This document shows, one piece after another, positions 21,600 through 33,115 of a stretch of DNA of 64,000 nt (positions are counted from its first letter, which is position 1; every line of letters begins with the position of its first letter). Source of the DNA: Silurus meridionalis. Its lineage: Eukaryota > Chordata > Actinopteri > Siluriformes > Siluridae. The notes beneath the pieces are model-generated. The model did not search any database and was not told where the DNA came from. It saw only the letters and a list, made by a program, of their open reading frames with translations. The stretch spans positions 20,894,905 through 20,958,904 of the forward strand of contig NC_060901.1 in NCBI RefSeq assembly GCF_014805685.1, written 5' to 3'. Both the position numbers and the translations under genes were made by a program.

Positions 21600-21920
21600 A
21601 TCAGAAAAAGTTTGCGGACACCTGATCATTAGATTCATATCGCATTCCACTTGCTCTTATAATAAGCTCCGCTCTTCTGGGAAGATGTCCCACTAGATTT
21701 TCTGAAGATTTGTGAAATTCTCATTCACACACAGTAAAGTCAGGCACTGATGTAGGTGAGGAGACATGGAGTGGTGTTCACATTCATCCCAAATGGGGTT
21801 GGAGCTCTAGAGCAGGATCTCAAGATCTTCCACATATATCAAACCCATAGAAAGCAGATCGTCATGCTGGAACAGGTTTGGTTCTCCTAGTTCAAGTGAA
21901 GGGAATATGGCTGGAAAACT
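21600..21920 (-). mobile_element. Tc1-like relic, family A, antisense copy 1 of a pair
   Basis: It starts with the 3' terminus (AAGTTTGCGGACACCTGATC) and shows the VEHLPRR block, TGATGTAGGTGAGGAG, and the LFQHD block (TGCTGGAACAGGTTTGGTTC). It abuts the next copy head to tail. Confidence 0.8.
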
Positions 21921-22268
21921 TTTTTGCCAAAAGTTTGTGGACACCTGACCATAAGAGTGACCATATGGAACATTCCATTCCACATTTGGGTTTTCATAAC
22001 AAGCCAAACTGAAATGTGAAACTTAAAACTGTTGAAATCCACTCTTCTGGGAAGATGTTCCACTACGTTTTGTGGAGATTTGTGAGATTTCATTTAGACA
22101 TTCGGCACATGGGGTGACATACACACTCTAGAACAGGCCATTCAAGATCTTCCAAACACATCCAACCCAAGCAAACCTCTATGGATCTGCACAGGGGCAT
22201 CATCATGCTGGAACAAGTTTGGTTCTCCTAGATCAAGTGAGGAGAAAATCGACATTTGGCTGGCAAGC
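21921..22268 (-). mobile_element. Tc1-like relic, family A, antisense copy 2 of a pair
   Basis: The terminus GCCAAAAGTTTGTGGACACC lies at 21927-21946. Its minus strand reads VVEHLPRRVD (about 22064-22035) and GEPNLFQHDDAPVQ (22232-22191), the clearest second-Asp (DNAPxH-type) motif in the window. Confidence 0.82.
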
Positions 22269-23045
22269 TCATCAGTGTCTCATCCGAATTAAAAAATCGT
22301 CTCGTTTCCTGCACCGTTTTTTCTCCCATCATATTAAAACATTTGACGCATCTGAGCCTCTGTTGGAAAATGAATTCTGGGATATGCTATTTTGTTACCG
22401 TGCTTCCATCTGCCTGGTGAATCATCATCATCCACAATAAAAGCTCAATCAATAGTCACATTCTATTTACACTGACTAAAAAAAAACAGCCTTGAAATCT
22501 AACCATAGAAAAAAATGACAATAAAAATTTAAATTTTCACAAAAAAACAAGCTTAGTGACAGACGTTCACTACACACTGCTTCTACAGTGAACACATGAC
22601 CTCCTGAACCTTCAGCACGAAGCGGAGATTGTTGAGAAGATAACATGAACACTATATTACTGATGGTGCACGTGGACAAGTTGTGCTGAATAAACTGATC
22701 CGCTATAAAAAATATTTCACTCCTGGGTTTTTGGCACATGTTGTAATTAATTTGCATATTTATTAAAAAAGCTTTTCTTCATAATTTTGTTTTTGATTTT
22801 GGATTTTTTTTAATTGTTTCTTTAAATAAACCCGTTTGGGTTTTCTGTCTTTTCCTGCACAGCATATAGATTGACCTTTTTTTCCGTTTTTATTTTTTAT
22901 TAATTAATTAATTTATGTATTTGTTTGTTTAAATTGTATAAATTGTAATTTTTATTCTCATGCAGTAGAGCCAATAGACATTTCAACCATGAAACTTTTT
23001 TTTTCTTTTCTTTTAAACCTTAATATAGTGAAAAAAGAAAGGAAA
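22269..23045. other. Intergenic, no gene seen
   Basis: AT-rich, with T-rich runs from 22785. Confidence 0.5.
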
Positions 23046-23046
23046 A

Positions 23047-23072
23047 GAATAAAAGTATAAATAAATAAATAA

Positions 23073-23115
<43 letters not shown>

Positions 23116-23145
23116 ATACATAAATACATAAATAAATAAATAAAT
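23047..23145 (+). repeat. (AAAT)n microsatellite
   Basis: AAATAAAT run with ACAT interruptions. A looser AAT/AAAT-rich stretch continues at 23235-23445. Confidence 0.9.
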
Positions 23146-23454
23146 GATTATTTTTTTTTACCTAAATATTTTCTATTTAGATGATGATGATTTGTCTTGT
23201 GCCTCGAGGTGTTTATGGAAATCAACGTTTTCACCATATAATTAAAATAATAATAAAAGAAAAAAAAAAAAGAAAAAATAATATAATAATAATAATAACA
23301 ATAATAATAATAATCTTAAAAATTAATCTAAAAACGCTTCCAAGCATAAAATAAATGAAAATAACATTTTTGAATAATAAAGAAAAATAATGAAATAAAA
23401 TAAGTAAATACAAAATAAATAAATAAAATAAAATAAAAATTACAAAATCTATCC

Positions 23455-23650
23455 TGAAAAACTATGTTTTTAGAGCAGATCTAGAAACACTAAAAGATTC
23501 AGCCTGTCTAATCTCGATAGGGAAAGAATTCCACAGTTTTGGTGTTTTGGAGGAAAAAGCCTGATCACCCATAAAACCTAAATGGGTAGGAGGAACAACC
23601 TAAAGACCAGAGTCAAAGGAGCGAAGATCACGCCTTGGGGTGTAGACGGT
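23455..23650 (+). repeat. Dispersed fish repeat, class unknown
   Basis: Phrases such as TTAGAGCAGATCTAGAAACA, ATTCAGCCTGTCTAATCTCG and GAATTCCACAGTTTTGGTG resemble a repeat seen widely in teleosts. Recognised from memory; class not assigned. Confidence 0.4.
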
Positions 23651-25070
23651 AAAAAATTTCCATTCTTTTACACAAACATATCTGTAAAATGTAGATCTCA
23701 ATTGCGGATCCCACCTTTGAGCTTCAGGCGAGACGGATGCAATCGTAACGGCTGTCGGAGTAACTGGGAATTTCTGTTACATTTAAAACAGAGCGCTGAA
23801 TAATAACAGGTTTTTTTGGGCGTGATTGAAGAAAAACAGTCGCATTAACGGCTGTGTCAGTTACCACTGTTCCTCTTTCCAGCAGGTCAAACCGGTCCAT
23901 CAGGACAGATTATGGAGTTTAAACAAGCGAAGAGTATGCGGTTAACCACAAACACACCGCAGTTCCAGTCGCTGAGCAGGAATGTCAGCGCAGGAAGGGC
24001 TTTGCTAATCATTAAACATGGTTCTGGTTGTTTTTGTGAGAAGAGACAGCTAAAACGAAAATGTTAGGTTAGAAGTTAAGTCCTACACGTCCATCATTAA
24101 CCGCATCTCAATGATTCCACTCACCTCATTGACTTTGGTGAAACCTTGTGATCTTTTGGTCTGAATGGAAAACCGTGAGAAAACCGTGAGATATCAATCG
24201 CATTGTGATGGAACGCATTGTAAGTGATACCAATCATCAGTGTTGTATTTTGTTGAGAGATAAAAGTGTCCCTTTAAATGTTCACTTGAGTAAAAGTACA
24301 AACGTTTTTGCCTTCAAATCTACTTCCAAAGTGCTATGATTTTTCACGGCTATAATGTTTCCATTATCATTTTTATCACAAGACTCTTCACATAATCACC
24401 TGTAAAAAGACTCAGCAGTCTATTAATAGAATAATATGAATGAGTCGAACGCTGATATTTCATCAAAATGATCTACGAAACAAGCGTGTAAATGAGGTCA
24501 CGTGTGTTGTGGCGTGTTCAAGTCAGGAGATTTTCTCCATCATTTATTACTTTTAAAATGTTCTGCTTGATGTTGGTGATCAGTAGATACACCAAGAGCC
24601 AATCAATGCAAGTTCGTCCCTGATTGGTGTATTGCTGCTACGTTTTTATCTTCATAAATAAAAGATATTTGACTTGAAGTGCAGTAAAATTCTCCCCAAA
24701 TGGAAACACGTCAGTAAAGTACAGATACATGAAAAAGCTACTCAAGTACAGGAACGGATTACATTTACTTCCTGGTTAACGGGTTTTTGAGTCTCTATTG
24801 AAAGACACAATGTTCAGGAGTTTCTAAAGATAAATACATGGTGTGTGTAAGTGTGTAAGTGTGTAAGCATAAGAAGGGGGGAATTTTTTTCTGGAGCAAC
24901 AACCAGCAGGAAGCATTGAGTGTGTAAACGAGAACAAAGAGAAACAATGGGAACACTTTAGACAAGAATCAAACATGGTATATACAATAACAACACTGAC
25001 ATGAACCACAAAAAAAGTTGGTCCACTCCAGAGGAGAAACCAGGAAGACAGGTATCAGTGTTCTAAAAAT
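23651..25070. other. Intergenic, no gene seen
   Basis: Non-repetitive, AT-rich. No frame over 75 codons with recognisable content. Confidence 0.5.
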
Positions 25071-25071
25071 G

Positions 25072-25200
25072 TCGGACTTCTAATCAGAAGGTCGTTCAAA
25101 TCTCAGCACCACCAAGCTGCCACTGTGAGGAATTTGAGCAAAGCTCCTAACCCTCCCCTTCTCAGTTTTATAAATGAGATCATTGTAAGCAGGTCAGATA
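25072..25200 (+). mobile_element. tRNA-derived SINE fragment
   Basis: TAATCAGAAGGTCGTTCAAATCTC holds a B-box-like GTTCAAATC, followed by CACCACCAAGCTGCCACTGT and GAGCAAAGCTCCTAACCCTC, the body shared with the SINEs at 26050 and 40610. Confidence 0.7.
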
Positions 25201-25699
25201 GATTCACATGGTTAAAGTTGGGATGAAGATGTGCCTACAGGAAGCATGCACACACCACAACACTTCCAAGCATCGGCTTTCAGAGCGATGTCTAATGAAC
25301 CTTCACAGGAGTTTTTATCATCATCGCTCAGCAGGAGATCCATCCATCATCTCTTCGCTCCATTGATCGGTGGTTTGTGATCTTGTAATTTCTCCAGGCT
25401 TCCTGGATTACTATAAACATCACATGGTTTGCATCTGCCCAGTGAGACACTGGAGGAATTGCTTTCATTCTTTCTTTCCCTATATTGAAGCCCATCAGCC
25501 CACCAGCTTCCTCATGGAACCTTATGATTTTTGGGACCTTCAGAGGAGATATAAAATGTTTATGTGAGAAATTGGGGTTGTATCAATTTAGACCGTGTTT
25601 TCATTAAGCCTGCACCTACACTGGATTTTTAGGGATACAATGGACACCAAGGATCCAAGGCTTAACATCCCTCTGTGCACCTGGATCATGGATCGTGGA

Positions 25700-25806
25700 C
25701 CCTCAGGGTCCACCAATTAGGAAGTCAAATCAAATGAAATTTTATTTGTGTATGTGATAAATAAAATTTGATTTGATTTGACTTCCTAATTGGTGGACCC
25801 TGAGGG
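25700..25806. repeat. Near-perfect 48-bp inverted repeat (hairpin, 11-nt loop)
   Basis: Arms 25700-25747 and 25759-25806 pair at 47 of 48 positions; the only mismatch is G25736 against G25770. The inner part contains GTCAAATCAAAT...TTTTATTT, resembling a common fish repeat end, but the outer 24 bp (CCCTCAGGGTCCACCAATTA) is inverted too. Confidence 0.95.
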
Positions 25807-26049
25807 ATAAACAGTTCTTCTTCAGCAGACTGATTCTCAACCCCTTCAGTAATGTAATGTATAACCAGCCCCCTTTCATGTTGTGCTCCCTGTTCATGCA
25901 AGACAGAAGAAGAAATCGAGGAGTTTGTCCAAATCGAACGTAGAGAACTTTCTCAAAATGAAGCAGAATGAAGAATAGCCAACGACTGGACGTTGCATGC
26001 TTAAAATCAACAGAAGGTGTGCTGAAAAGACTCGAGAGCTTCATGTTCC

Positions 26050-26210
26050 GGATGGTGATCGCTCAGTGGTTAAGGCATTGGACTCTGGATCAGAAGTTCA
26101 AATACCAGCACCATAACGCTGCTGGGCCCTTAAGCAAGGCCCTTAACCCTCAGTTGAAAGTCACATTGGATGGGGGTGTCTGACAAAATGGCATGAATGT
26201 AAATAATGTT
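26050..26210 (+). mobile_element. tRNA-derived SINE, near full length
   Basis: An A-box-like GCTCAGTGGTTAAGGCATTG and a B-box-like AGTTCAAATACC are followed by GGGCCCTTAAGCAAGGCCCT and the tail GTCACATTGGATGGGGGTG TCTGACAAAATGGCATGAATGTAAA. Confidence 0.8.
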
Positions 26211-27200
26211 CAGTTTTAGTTGCATTTCTAGTTGCATGAGGCCACATTTCCGATAAATCCTCAGAAAACCTGAAAAATAATCCTTTTTCATGCACCAGTA
26301 TCTTTATTGTATTGTCAGTTCGGTTCATCTTTTTCGACCTTCTCACCCGATCCATTTTATCTGAAACGAGCAGCACCACGAGCAGGTGGCTTTGCTTTTA
26401 AAACAGAAATCGGCTCCCATATACGGTGATTTGCGAGCGTTTCTTTATGTAAATGAGCCTGGGCTTGCACGTCGATTTAGAACGTGTGGGTTTTATCAAT
26501 AGTCACTGTCACGGACAAGCATAGGCATGGGATGAAAAAACTGTTTCATGGCGGTTCTTTAGTAAATTTAGTACCTCTTTTATACAAACGAGAGCGCCAA
26601 TCCCGCGAAATAAATCAGATCTAGCCATTAGAAACCCAAACGCTACATCGCAGCATCACTGTGTCACGGAGAGCTTCACTATACGGTTTAGCACTTCTTC
26701 ACCCACAACCTGAAGGCTCTCCAGAGGGTAAGGAAGTGCAGGAAAAAAAAGCACATTCTTCACATGCAGAGACGGCGCTCAGAATAATACCTCGACCTCA
26801 GACAACTAACTAACTACTTTCAAAAAGCACCATCTGGCAAACACTTTCCGAGCATCCAGTCATAAACAATCTGGCCAAAGGACCACCTACCCACCAGACC
26901 ATTACCTTCCCAAATAGCCCACCTAAAAGCCAGGTTCCTTCTGTCACGGAATGTAAACAGATGCAATTGCAAAGAGCAACCAGGACCGGGTTGCAAACAA
27001 TCCGAGAAATCTTTTAAGCATCAGGTGAACAGTCTAGAGATAGTAAAATTCTAAATTTTTAGAATCTCAAGAACAAAGGAAAGGTGGTATATAGTGGTAT
27101 ATAGTTCTTGGGTTGAAGTTCTGACACCTTCTTTTAAGTATTTTGTCTATTTATGGAGCACTTTTAGAGCACAGAGTCAATACAGCGCCCCCTGGAGCTT
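26211..27200. other. Intergenic, no gene seen
   Basis: Unique sequence. Confidence 0.5.
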
Positions 27201-27201
27201 A

Positions 27202-27233
27202 CCGGTGTTCCTAATAAGTTGGACAATGAGTGA
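27202..27233 (+). mobile_element. Tc1-like terminus, family B
   Basis: GGTGTTCCTAATAAGTTGGA followed by CAATGAGTG matches the end of a common fish Tc1-like repeat. Only the end is clear. Confidence 0.5.
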
Positions 27234-27719
27234 CTATTGCTTTACTGAGTTCTGATCAGCGTTGACTGACGCGAGTAGAACCTGATGGTTCTTTACACAG
27301 GTACGTGAACCTGAAGATTTATTATAGTGTAGTTCGGTGAATGTTCAGACAGTTCCTTTCTTCCCCTTTGCTGTTCCATGAAAAGCGCCTGGTATGATGT
27401 CTGATTGTTGCCAATGAAGTGTGAAGACTATGTTAGGAATACAATCTGTCAGTGCTGCCAGTGTCAATCAGGCTAATCTGGGAAAAGAAAAAGATGATGT
27501 GATTGTGAAGGTTGGTTTTCCCAAGCTGTTACTTTTGAGCCCTTGAGCAAGGTCTAAACCACTCAGCTCCAATGCAGGGAGTTCTAGCAGGTGTATGAGG
27601 ACATCACAAGATGTTAAAAATGGTTTAAACCAAGAAAGGTGCTTACCCAGAGCCTTAAACTCGGCGCTTCCACTTCTCCAGTTCCCCAATTCCCAGGGAA
27701 TCCCAGTGTCTTACGATTT

Positions 27720-27860
27720 GCTCATGTGCAGTAGTAGAACGTGAGTTATTTCAGACGTTTTACTTTTGGAAATGATTAAAAATGGAAGTGTGGGCGCAGA
27801 GCGTTTTTTAGATGAAAACGCCATTTTTAAATGTATCCGTTTAGACTTGGTTTCTCACAG
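27720..27860 (+). repeat. Possible MITE fragment
   Basis: GATGAAAACGCCATTTTTAA and ATGTATCCGTTTAGACTTGG resemble a dispersed fish MITE. A related stretch may lie at 43930-44045 (AAAACGCTCTTTAAAGTGGA). Confidence 0.3.
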
Positions 27861-27883
27861 AGATCACATCCTGACATGTTTTT

Positions 27884-28215
27884 TCACACCAGTGCTATGC
27901 AGATGACACCCCCCTGATCTTCTCCTTTCCTGTTGCAGATGCTCATGTTTCTGCACAAAACACAAAACATGTCCAGCAAACATCTGATCACAGTCAGCAG
28001 CTCATCATCGAAAAGTTCATCCCAGCAAGGCTTTATGAACTGCCAGACATCCCTGGAGATGCATCTGCCCCATCTCAAGGTCTTGTAAACTCCCTGCTAA
28101 TCCCTAGGGAGGGTTTGTTCTGTTCCTTGTCATCTCAAGATTGCACTACTGCAAGTTGTTCCTGACAGGTATTCCCCTGCGTGCCATTACCCCCTGCACA
28201 TGATCCAGAATGGCT
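27884..28215 (+). mobile_element. LINE reverse-transcriptase fragment (YADDT)
   Basis: The plus strand at 27891-27965 reads HQCYADDTPLIFSFPVADAH, the RT catalytic-site stretch of non-LTR elements (usual form YADDTQL). After a deleted or scrambled stretch, 28151-28210 reads like the downstream LINE phrase CNSLLAGLPxRAIxPLQ (here CKLFLTGIPLRAITPCT). Frameshifted and truncated. Rex1/L2-like is a guess. Confidence 0.7.
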
Positions 28216-28666
28216 TGTTTTTCAAACTGCAAAAAAGTTAACCCCAGATTGGAGAAGCAACCTGGCTCGACTTCAACCTCAAGCTGTACTGTTTTTGCCA
28301 TTTTTGTTCTGCCAACCGATTGTCCCACCAAACTAGTGGGGTATTCGTTCAGTCCTACTTGCACTAGGATAAAAAAAAGGCTTTTGTATTTTGCCTCTCC
28401 AGATAAATGCAAATACAAAGAGGTGTACGAAAACGGGAAACTTTGGAACTAGGAGTTGGTGACCCTGGAACATCTGGGATAGTTGGGAACCAGAATGAGT
28501 TTGTTTTAAATAATTTGTCATCAGTTAGAATGAAACAGTGGATGAAGGTCTGCTGTAAAAGACTTCTAAAAGAATTGTGAAAGTGTAAGTGCTGCACAAA
28601 GGGAATTTCAGCATCATTACCAGTTAGAATGTCGAATGTTGTGCGATATTGAATTAAAATAATATC

Positions 28667-28670
<4 letters not shown>
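28216..28670. other. Intergenic, no gene seen
   Basis: A 90-codon minus-strand frame (28146-28418) overlaps the LINE relic and is not recognised. Confidence 0.4.

Positions 28671-28671
<1 letters not shown>

Positions 28672-28729
<58 letters not shown>
28672..28729 (+). repeat. (AT)n microsatellite
   Basis: Perfect run of about 28 units next to the Tigger-like MITE. Confidence 0.95.
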
Positions 28730-28734
<5 letters not shown>

Positions 28735-29587
28735 CAGTGGAACCTCGGGTTACGAACGCCCCGGCATACGTATAATTCAGGTTACGAATCGCAGTTCATC
28801 AAAATTTTTGCCCCTGGTTACGAACAAAATATCGGGATACGAACGTCGCTCACCAAAAAATCGCAGACAAGTTAGCTCACCAAAAAATCGCGGGCAGTTA
28901 GCGTCCTGTGTCCCTAGCGAGAGCATCGTGTTACTTATCCGCTTGAACTTTTCCCGGCAGCAACGTAACAACTCGTTAGTTGATGCTCGTGGAATGATGA
29001 GATGGACAACATTAGCCGATGCATAACCACTTAACTTGTTTTTATGAAGATAGATTAGCAGGGTTACAGTCTTTTCCGAAGTACAATACCCATAATGAAT
29101 TTCACTCTGGACTTCAATACCAACTGATAGTAGCCTTAAAGAAACAGCTCTCATTTTCCCTCTAATGCAACAATTGTCTCAGCGTTCGTGTTAATAACAC
29201 TGTCTTTAATATTCTATAATATAATATATAATAATATATAAATAATATAATATAATAAGATTCTCCTTCCAAACAATAACTCTCCCTCCTCCCCCTTCTA
29301 CGAACGTCTTCTCCTCCAGCGAGTCTTCTCAAAGGGAAAGTACCCGGTAAAGATGTTTTCCTCTTTTGTATGTTTTTATGTGGTACAATTTTAATATAAC
29401 ATGTTAAAAGTAAATAATATTAGTGAATATTGGTTTTATTTTTATTTGAGTAATATTTTTGGTTGTCCAGAACGAATTACCGAAGTTTCTGTTCATTATT
29501 ATGGGGAAATTTGTATCGGGATACGAACTTTTCAGGTTACGAATAAAGTACCGGAACGAATTAAATTCGTAACCCGAGGTTCCACTG
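28735..29587. mobile_element. Tigger/pogo-like MITE, 853 bp
   Basis: The left end CAGTGGAACCTCGGGTTACG (28735-28754) is the perfect inverse of the right end ...CGTAACCCGAGGTTCCACTG (29568-29587), and both are flanked by TA. CAGT...CC ends with TA duplication are typical of the pogo/Tigger group. Internal short repeats (GGTTACGAA, GGGATACGAAC) recur near both ends. No transposase is visible, so it is non-autonomous. Confidence 0.85.
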
Positions 29588-31115
29588 TATATTTTTTGTT
29601 TTTAGATAACGATAATTAGACCATATTTTCCTGAGTGTGTTATTGTGCTGGTGCCTTAAGGACCATGGACAGCAGACTCAATTTTTTTTTTTATTCATAT
29701 TCTGTGTGATGGTCAGTTTATAGCAGAATTTTAAAGAGATTAATGTTTTCTAATAAGTTTAAATAGATTTTTTTAACCTTTATACATTTTTTTGTTTAAA
29801 TTGCGCATCATAATTTTGAGTCAAATGCCTACATTTAGAATATCGAATTTTTAGAGAAATTTTGGAGGAAGAAATAAATGTTTGTGTGATATTTAACTAC
29901 ATGAAATGATATAAATGTACACATTTTCTGCCCACATATCTTGAATTTTCAGATCATTCTAAATGCATTGTACTACAATAAATCATGCAGTGAAGAGTCT
30001 ATAAGAAAAATATGATATTTTGTTTGTATATGATACATTTAATTTAAATTTCACTAAAATTTCTAATTCATTCCCATAAATTTCTTGGTGAGTTTCTATA
30101 AGTTCTTATAAAAATGTTCACCGGAAAGTTTGCAACCCTAATAATTTATATGTAAATTGCTCCATTTTGCTAAATTATGTACCGTTTTTTGGTGGTTAAA
30201 TTATTAGCAAATTACACATGAAATGTTCCACATTTCTTAAACGGAGAAAGAACAAAAAACATTTGTCTTTTTTTTATTCTCAAAATAACAGCCGAAAAAA
30301 AGTAAAAAAAAAAAAAAAGGTAGTTGTAGAAAGAAAAGCAGATGGAGAGTGGACCATTTTCTCTAACGACTTTTTCCTCATGGTTGTGTGAATGAGGTAC
30401 GGTGGACATTATGGTCCATTAGGCTAAATGGTTGAGACGATGATGATGAGTGATGATCACAGGTCTGAGATTTCCTGCAATCACGTGGAGAGTTAAACTG
30501 GGAGGGTACGAACGTGAGTGGGCTTCCTTTGAGAAAGGACAGCGTGTGAGCATGATTATAAGGTGTGTGTTGATCTTCCTGCAAGGTCAGAGCAAGGTGA
30601 AGGCTTGGACGCAAGACTTTGTTAGCAATGTTTGTTTGACGTTTGAGTAGAGTTTGAAAAGTTAAAACAGCCCGGAAAATACGTTGTACGCCACTCAAAC
30701 GCCAACGCTTCTTCATCAGACACTCCGCGACACAAACACATGCAGCGGATCAGACGGGTCACGGGAGGGGGATCGGGTTAAGATGAGTCCAGGGCAAAGC
30801 TTTCAGCCAATCCGTGTTCATTTCTGACTGCACCGCGACACACTCGCGAGCTAAAGTGAAGCTGACATTCGGCAGAAAGGCCTTAATGCAATCCAGAGCG
30901 TTCACGTGGCGAAGCGTTTAGCTCCGCGACCTCGGAGCGATATTTATTACAACGTGCGTGCTGAAAGCTCGTGACTATCTTTCGCACGTCCTTGATGAGC
31001 ATCCAGGAGCTTTTAGGTGACTGAGTGGTTCTTTATTGTCACGTGCATTTGAACCGCTTTTACTGTTGCACTTTATCTTTATTATGGTACTTCAGACTAA
31101 ACACTTTTAGATGCA
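29588..31115. other. Intergenic, no gene seen
   Basis: AT-rich to 30700. 30720-31030 is more GC/CpG-rich and non-repetitive and could be a conserved element. Confidence 0.4.
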
Positions 31116-31117
31116 AG

Positions 31118-31378
31118 AGCATGAAATTTTCCTCCACTTGAACTAGGAGACCCAAACCTGTCCTGTGCATGAAGTCAGCTCCAGGCCTTGAGATGAATGT
31201 AAACCTCACCCCAGGGCTTACTGACTTCCTCACCTACATCAGTACCAACCTTGTGGCTGAATGAAATCTCATTTCATTAAAATCTAGTGGAACATCTTCC
31301 CAGAAGAGTGGAGCTTATTATAAGGGCAAATGGATACCGAACCTTATGATCAGGTGTCCACAAACTTTTACTGATATA
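31118..31378 (+). mobile_element. Tc1-like relic, family A (reference for the 3' end)
   Basis: It carries the AACTAGGAGACCCAAACCTG block, an internal deletion, then 31287-31337 reads VEHLPRRVELIIRANGY, matching the C-terminus of Tc1 transposases (xSLPRRxxxVIxAKGG). It ends in the terminus GGTGTCCACAAACTTTTACT (31352-31371). These protein phrases identify the family as Tc1-like; all copies here are frame-broken. Confidence 0.8.
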
Positions 31379-31411
31379 TCAAACATCCTTTTATATATAG
31401 ACATCTCAATC

Positions 31412-31660
31412 CAAATCAAAAGTATTAGGACACACGACTTTTCCAGCCAAATTCTTTTTCTTCTGGCAAATTCAGAGGCTCACAGTTGTGGAGGACGTCT
31501 TTGGATGATGGAGCATGACATTTCCCTTTCTCTTGAACTCGGAGACCCACACTTATTCCAGCACACATCCAGCTCTGTGAAGATCTGCTTCCATGGGTTG
31601 GATGTGTGTGGAAGATCTTGAGTGGCCTTTTAGAGAGCTCCAACCAGATTCTTACACTGG
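31412..31660 (+). mobile_element. Tc1-like relic, family A, 5' half
   Basis: It starts AAAAGTATTAGGACACACGA, then GACATTTCCCTTTCTCTTGA, GGAGACCCACACTTATTCCA and GGTTGGATGTGTGTGGAAG. It breaks off after AGAGCTCCAACC. Confidence 0.75.
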
Positions 31661-31664
31661 GATT

Positions 31665-31830
31665 GCGCTCCAAAAGTTTGTGGACACCTGACCATAAGAT
31701 TGCTATTTGCTTCTTATTGAAGATCCCATTTCACATTAATCTCCATTTAGAAGCTGTTCCACTAGATTTTGAGATTTCATTCAGACACTAAAGTATAAAG
31801 TCAGGAACTGATGTAGGTGAGAAAGAATTG
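31665..31830 (-). mobile_element. Tc1-like relic, family A, antisense 3' end
   Basis: It starts with CCAAAAGTTTGTGGACACCT and ACCATAAGATTG and ends at GATGTAGGTGAG. It faces the preceding copy tail to head, so 31412-31830 is two truncated copies joined. Confidence 0.75.
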
Positions 31831-32272
31831 AATCTAAAGATGTTTGGGAATGGGGAAGTCATGCATCCCAAAGCTTCTACCTATCCAGAGTGTGTATTGG
31901 GATTCGAGATTAAACCGCGTGAGAATACGGAATATTTATCAGGATACGTTATTTACTTGCACTGTAAAAGCGAGAGTGAATTATTCATGGGAAAAGCGTA
32001 ATGAATGTGGAAGATGAAAATGTTGACGCGTCGTACATCACAGAGATTATTTAAAGGGTCGTGCGGTAACTAAAAAGCTGGGTGATAAATAAATGAATGA
32101 ATAGTTACGGTACCTATAAACATCAGAAGAACCCGTCCTGCATCTCGGGGGTTCTGTGGTTCGTCATGTCAGAACGTAAATCTAATCCGGACGAGTCGGA
32201 ATCGCTAATTCAGTCGAGCAGTATGACACTGAATTCTTTATCCAGGTGTCAGGTATAAATATTAATCCCTGA

Positions 32273-32274
<2 letters not shown>
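31831..32274. other. Intergenic, no feature seen
   Basis: Unique sequence. Confidence 0.5.

Positions 32275-32275
<1 letters not shown>

Positions 32276-32336
<61 letters not shown>
32276..32336 (+). repeat. (GT)n microsatellite
   Basis: About 30 units. Confidence 0.95.
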
Positions 32337-32337
<1 letters not shown>

Positions 32338-32449
32338 TGAGACCATGACAGCAAGCATTTTCCCCCGATACACTCTCTCACTCTGTTTCCTTACATTGAC
32401 CTTGGATGCGTGTTTCCCTGAAAAATGTTTACAACAAGCACACAAATAA

Positions 32450-32544
<95 letters not shown>

Positions 32545-32980
32545 AGAAATAGAGGACGCAAGAGAAAGAGAGTCTGAGAAAGAGAGGAAAAAAAGAGCCA
32601 GAGAGAAAGGGAGAAACATGAGGAAGGGAAAAGAGAGACAGAGAGAGAGAGAGGAAAAGCGAGAAAGAGAAGGAAAGAGCAACAGTGAGAAAGGAAGCGA
32701 GAGAGAGTGAGACTGAGAAAGTGAGAAAAAATCAAGAAGGGAGAAAGAGAGAGAGAAAGAAAAGAGGAGAGTGAGAGAAAAGGGGCAATAGTGTGAGAGA
32801 CAGAGAGAGGAAGAGAGGAAGAGAGAGAATTAAAGAAAGAAAGTAACAGTGAAAGGGAGAGAAAGAAAAGAAAGAGAGACTTAGGAAAAAGAGAGAGCAA
32901 AAAAGGGAAATGTGGATGCAAGGAAGCAAAAGAGAGAGGGGGGGGCAAGAAAATAAAGGAGAGAGAGAAAGGTAGAAAAA

Positions 32981-33021
<41 letters not shown>
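32450..33021 (+). repeat. Purine tract (GA)n, about 570 bp
   Basis: Pure GA blocks at 32452-32538 and 32985-33021 enclose diverged AG-rich sequence. Long minus-strand frames rich in S, L and F are artefacts. Confidence 0.92.
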
Positions 33022-33023
<2 letters not shown>

Positions 33024-33049
33024 TCCAAATTTGTTGTTTCCAAATGTTC

Positions 33050-33115
33050 CTATATTTCCAAAACTTTGTTGACACCTGACCACACAATAAAAGATCTTGA
33101 GTTGAAATTCTCCTG
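33050..33115 (-). mobile_element. Tc1-like family A terminus, solitary
   Basis: CCAAAACTTTGTTGACACCT followed by GACCACACAATA is the 3' terminus in antisense; it runs into AGATCTTGAGTTG and stops. Confidence 0.55.

Noticed and set aside
26050..26210. tRNA gene
   Set aside because: A and B boxes are degenerate, there is no cloverleaf, and the body is shared with other SINE copies.
32182..33083. 230-residue Ser/Leu/Phe-rich minus frame
   Set aside because: Translation of a GA purine tract on the other strand.
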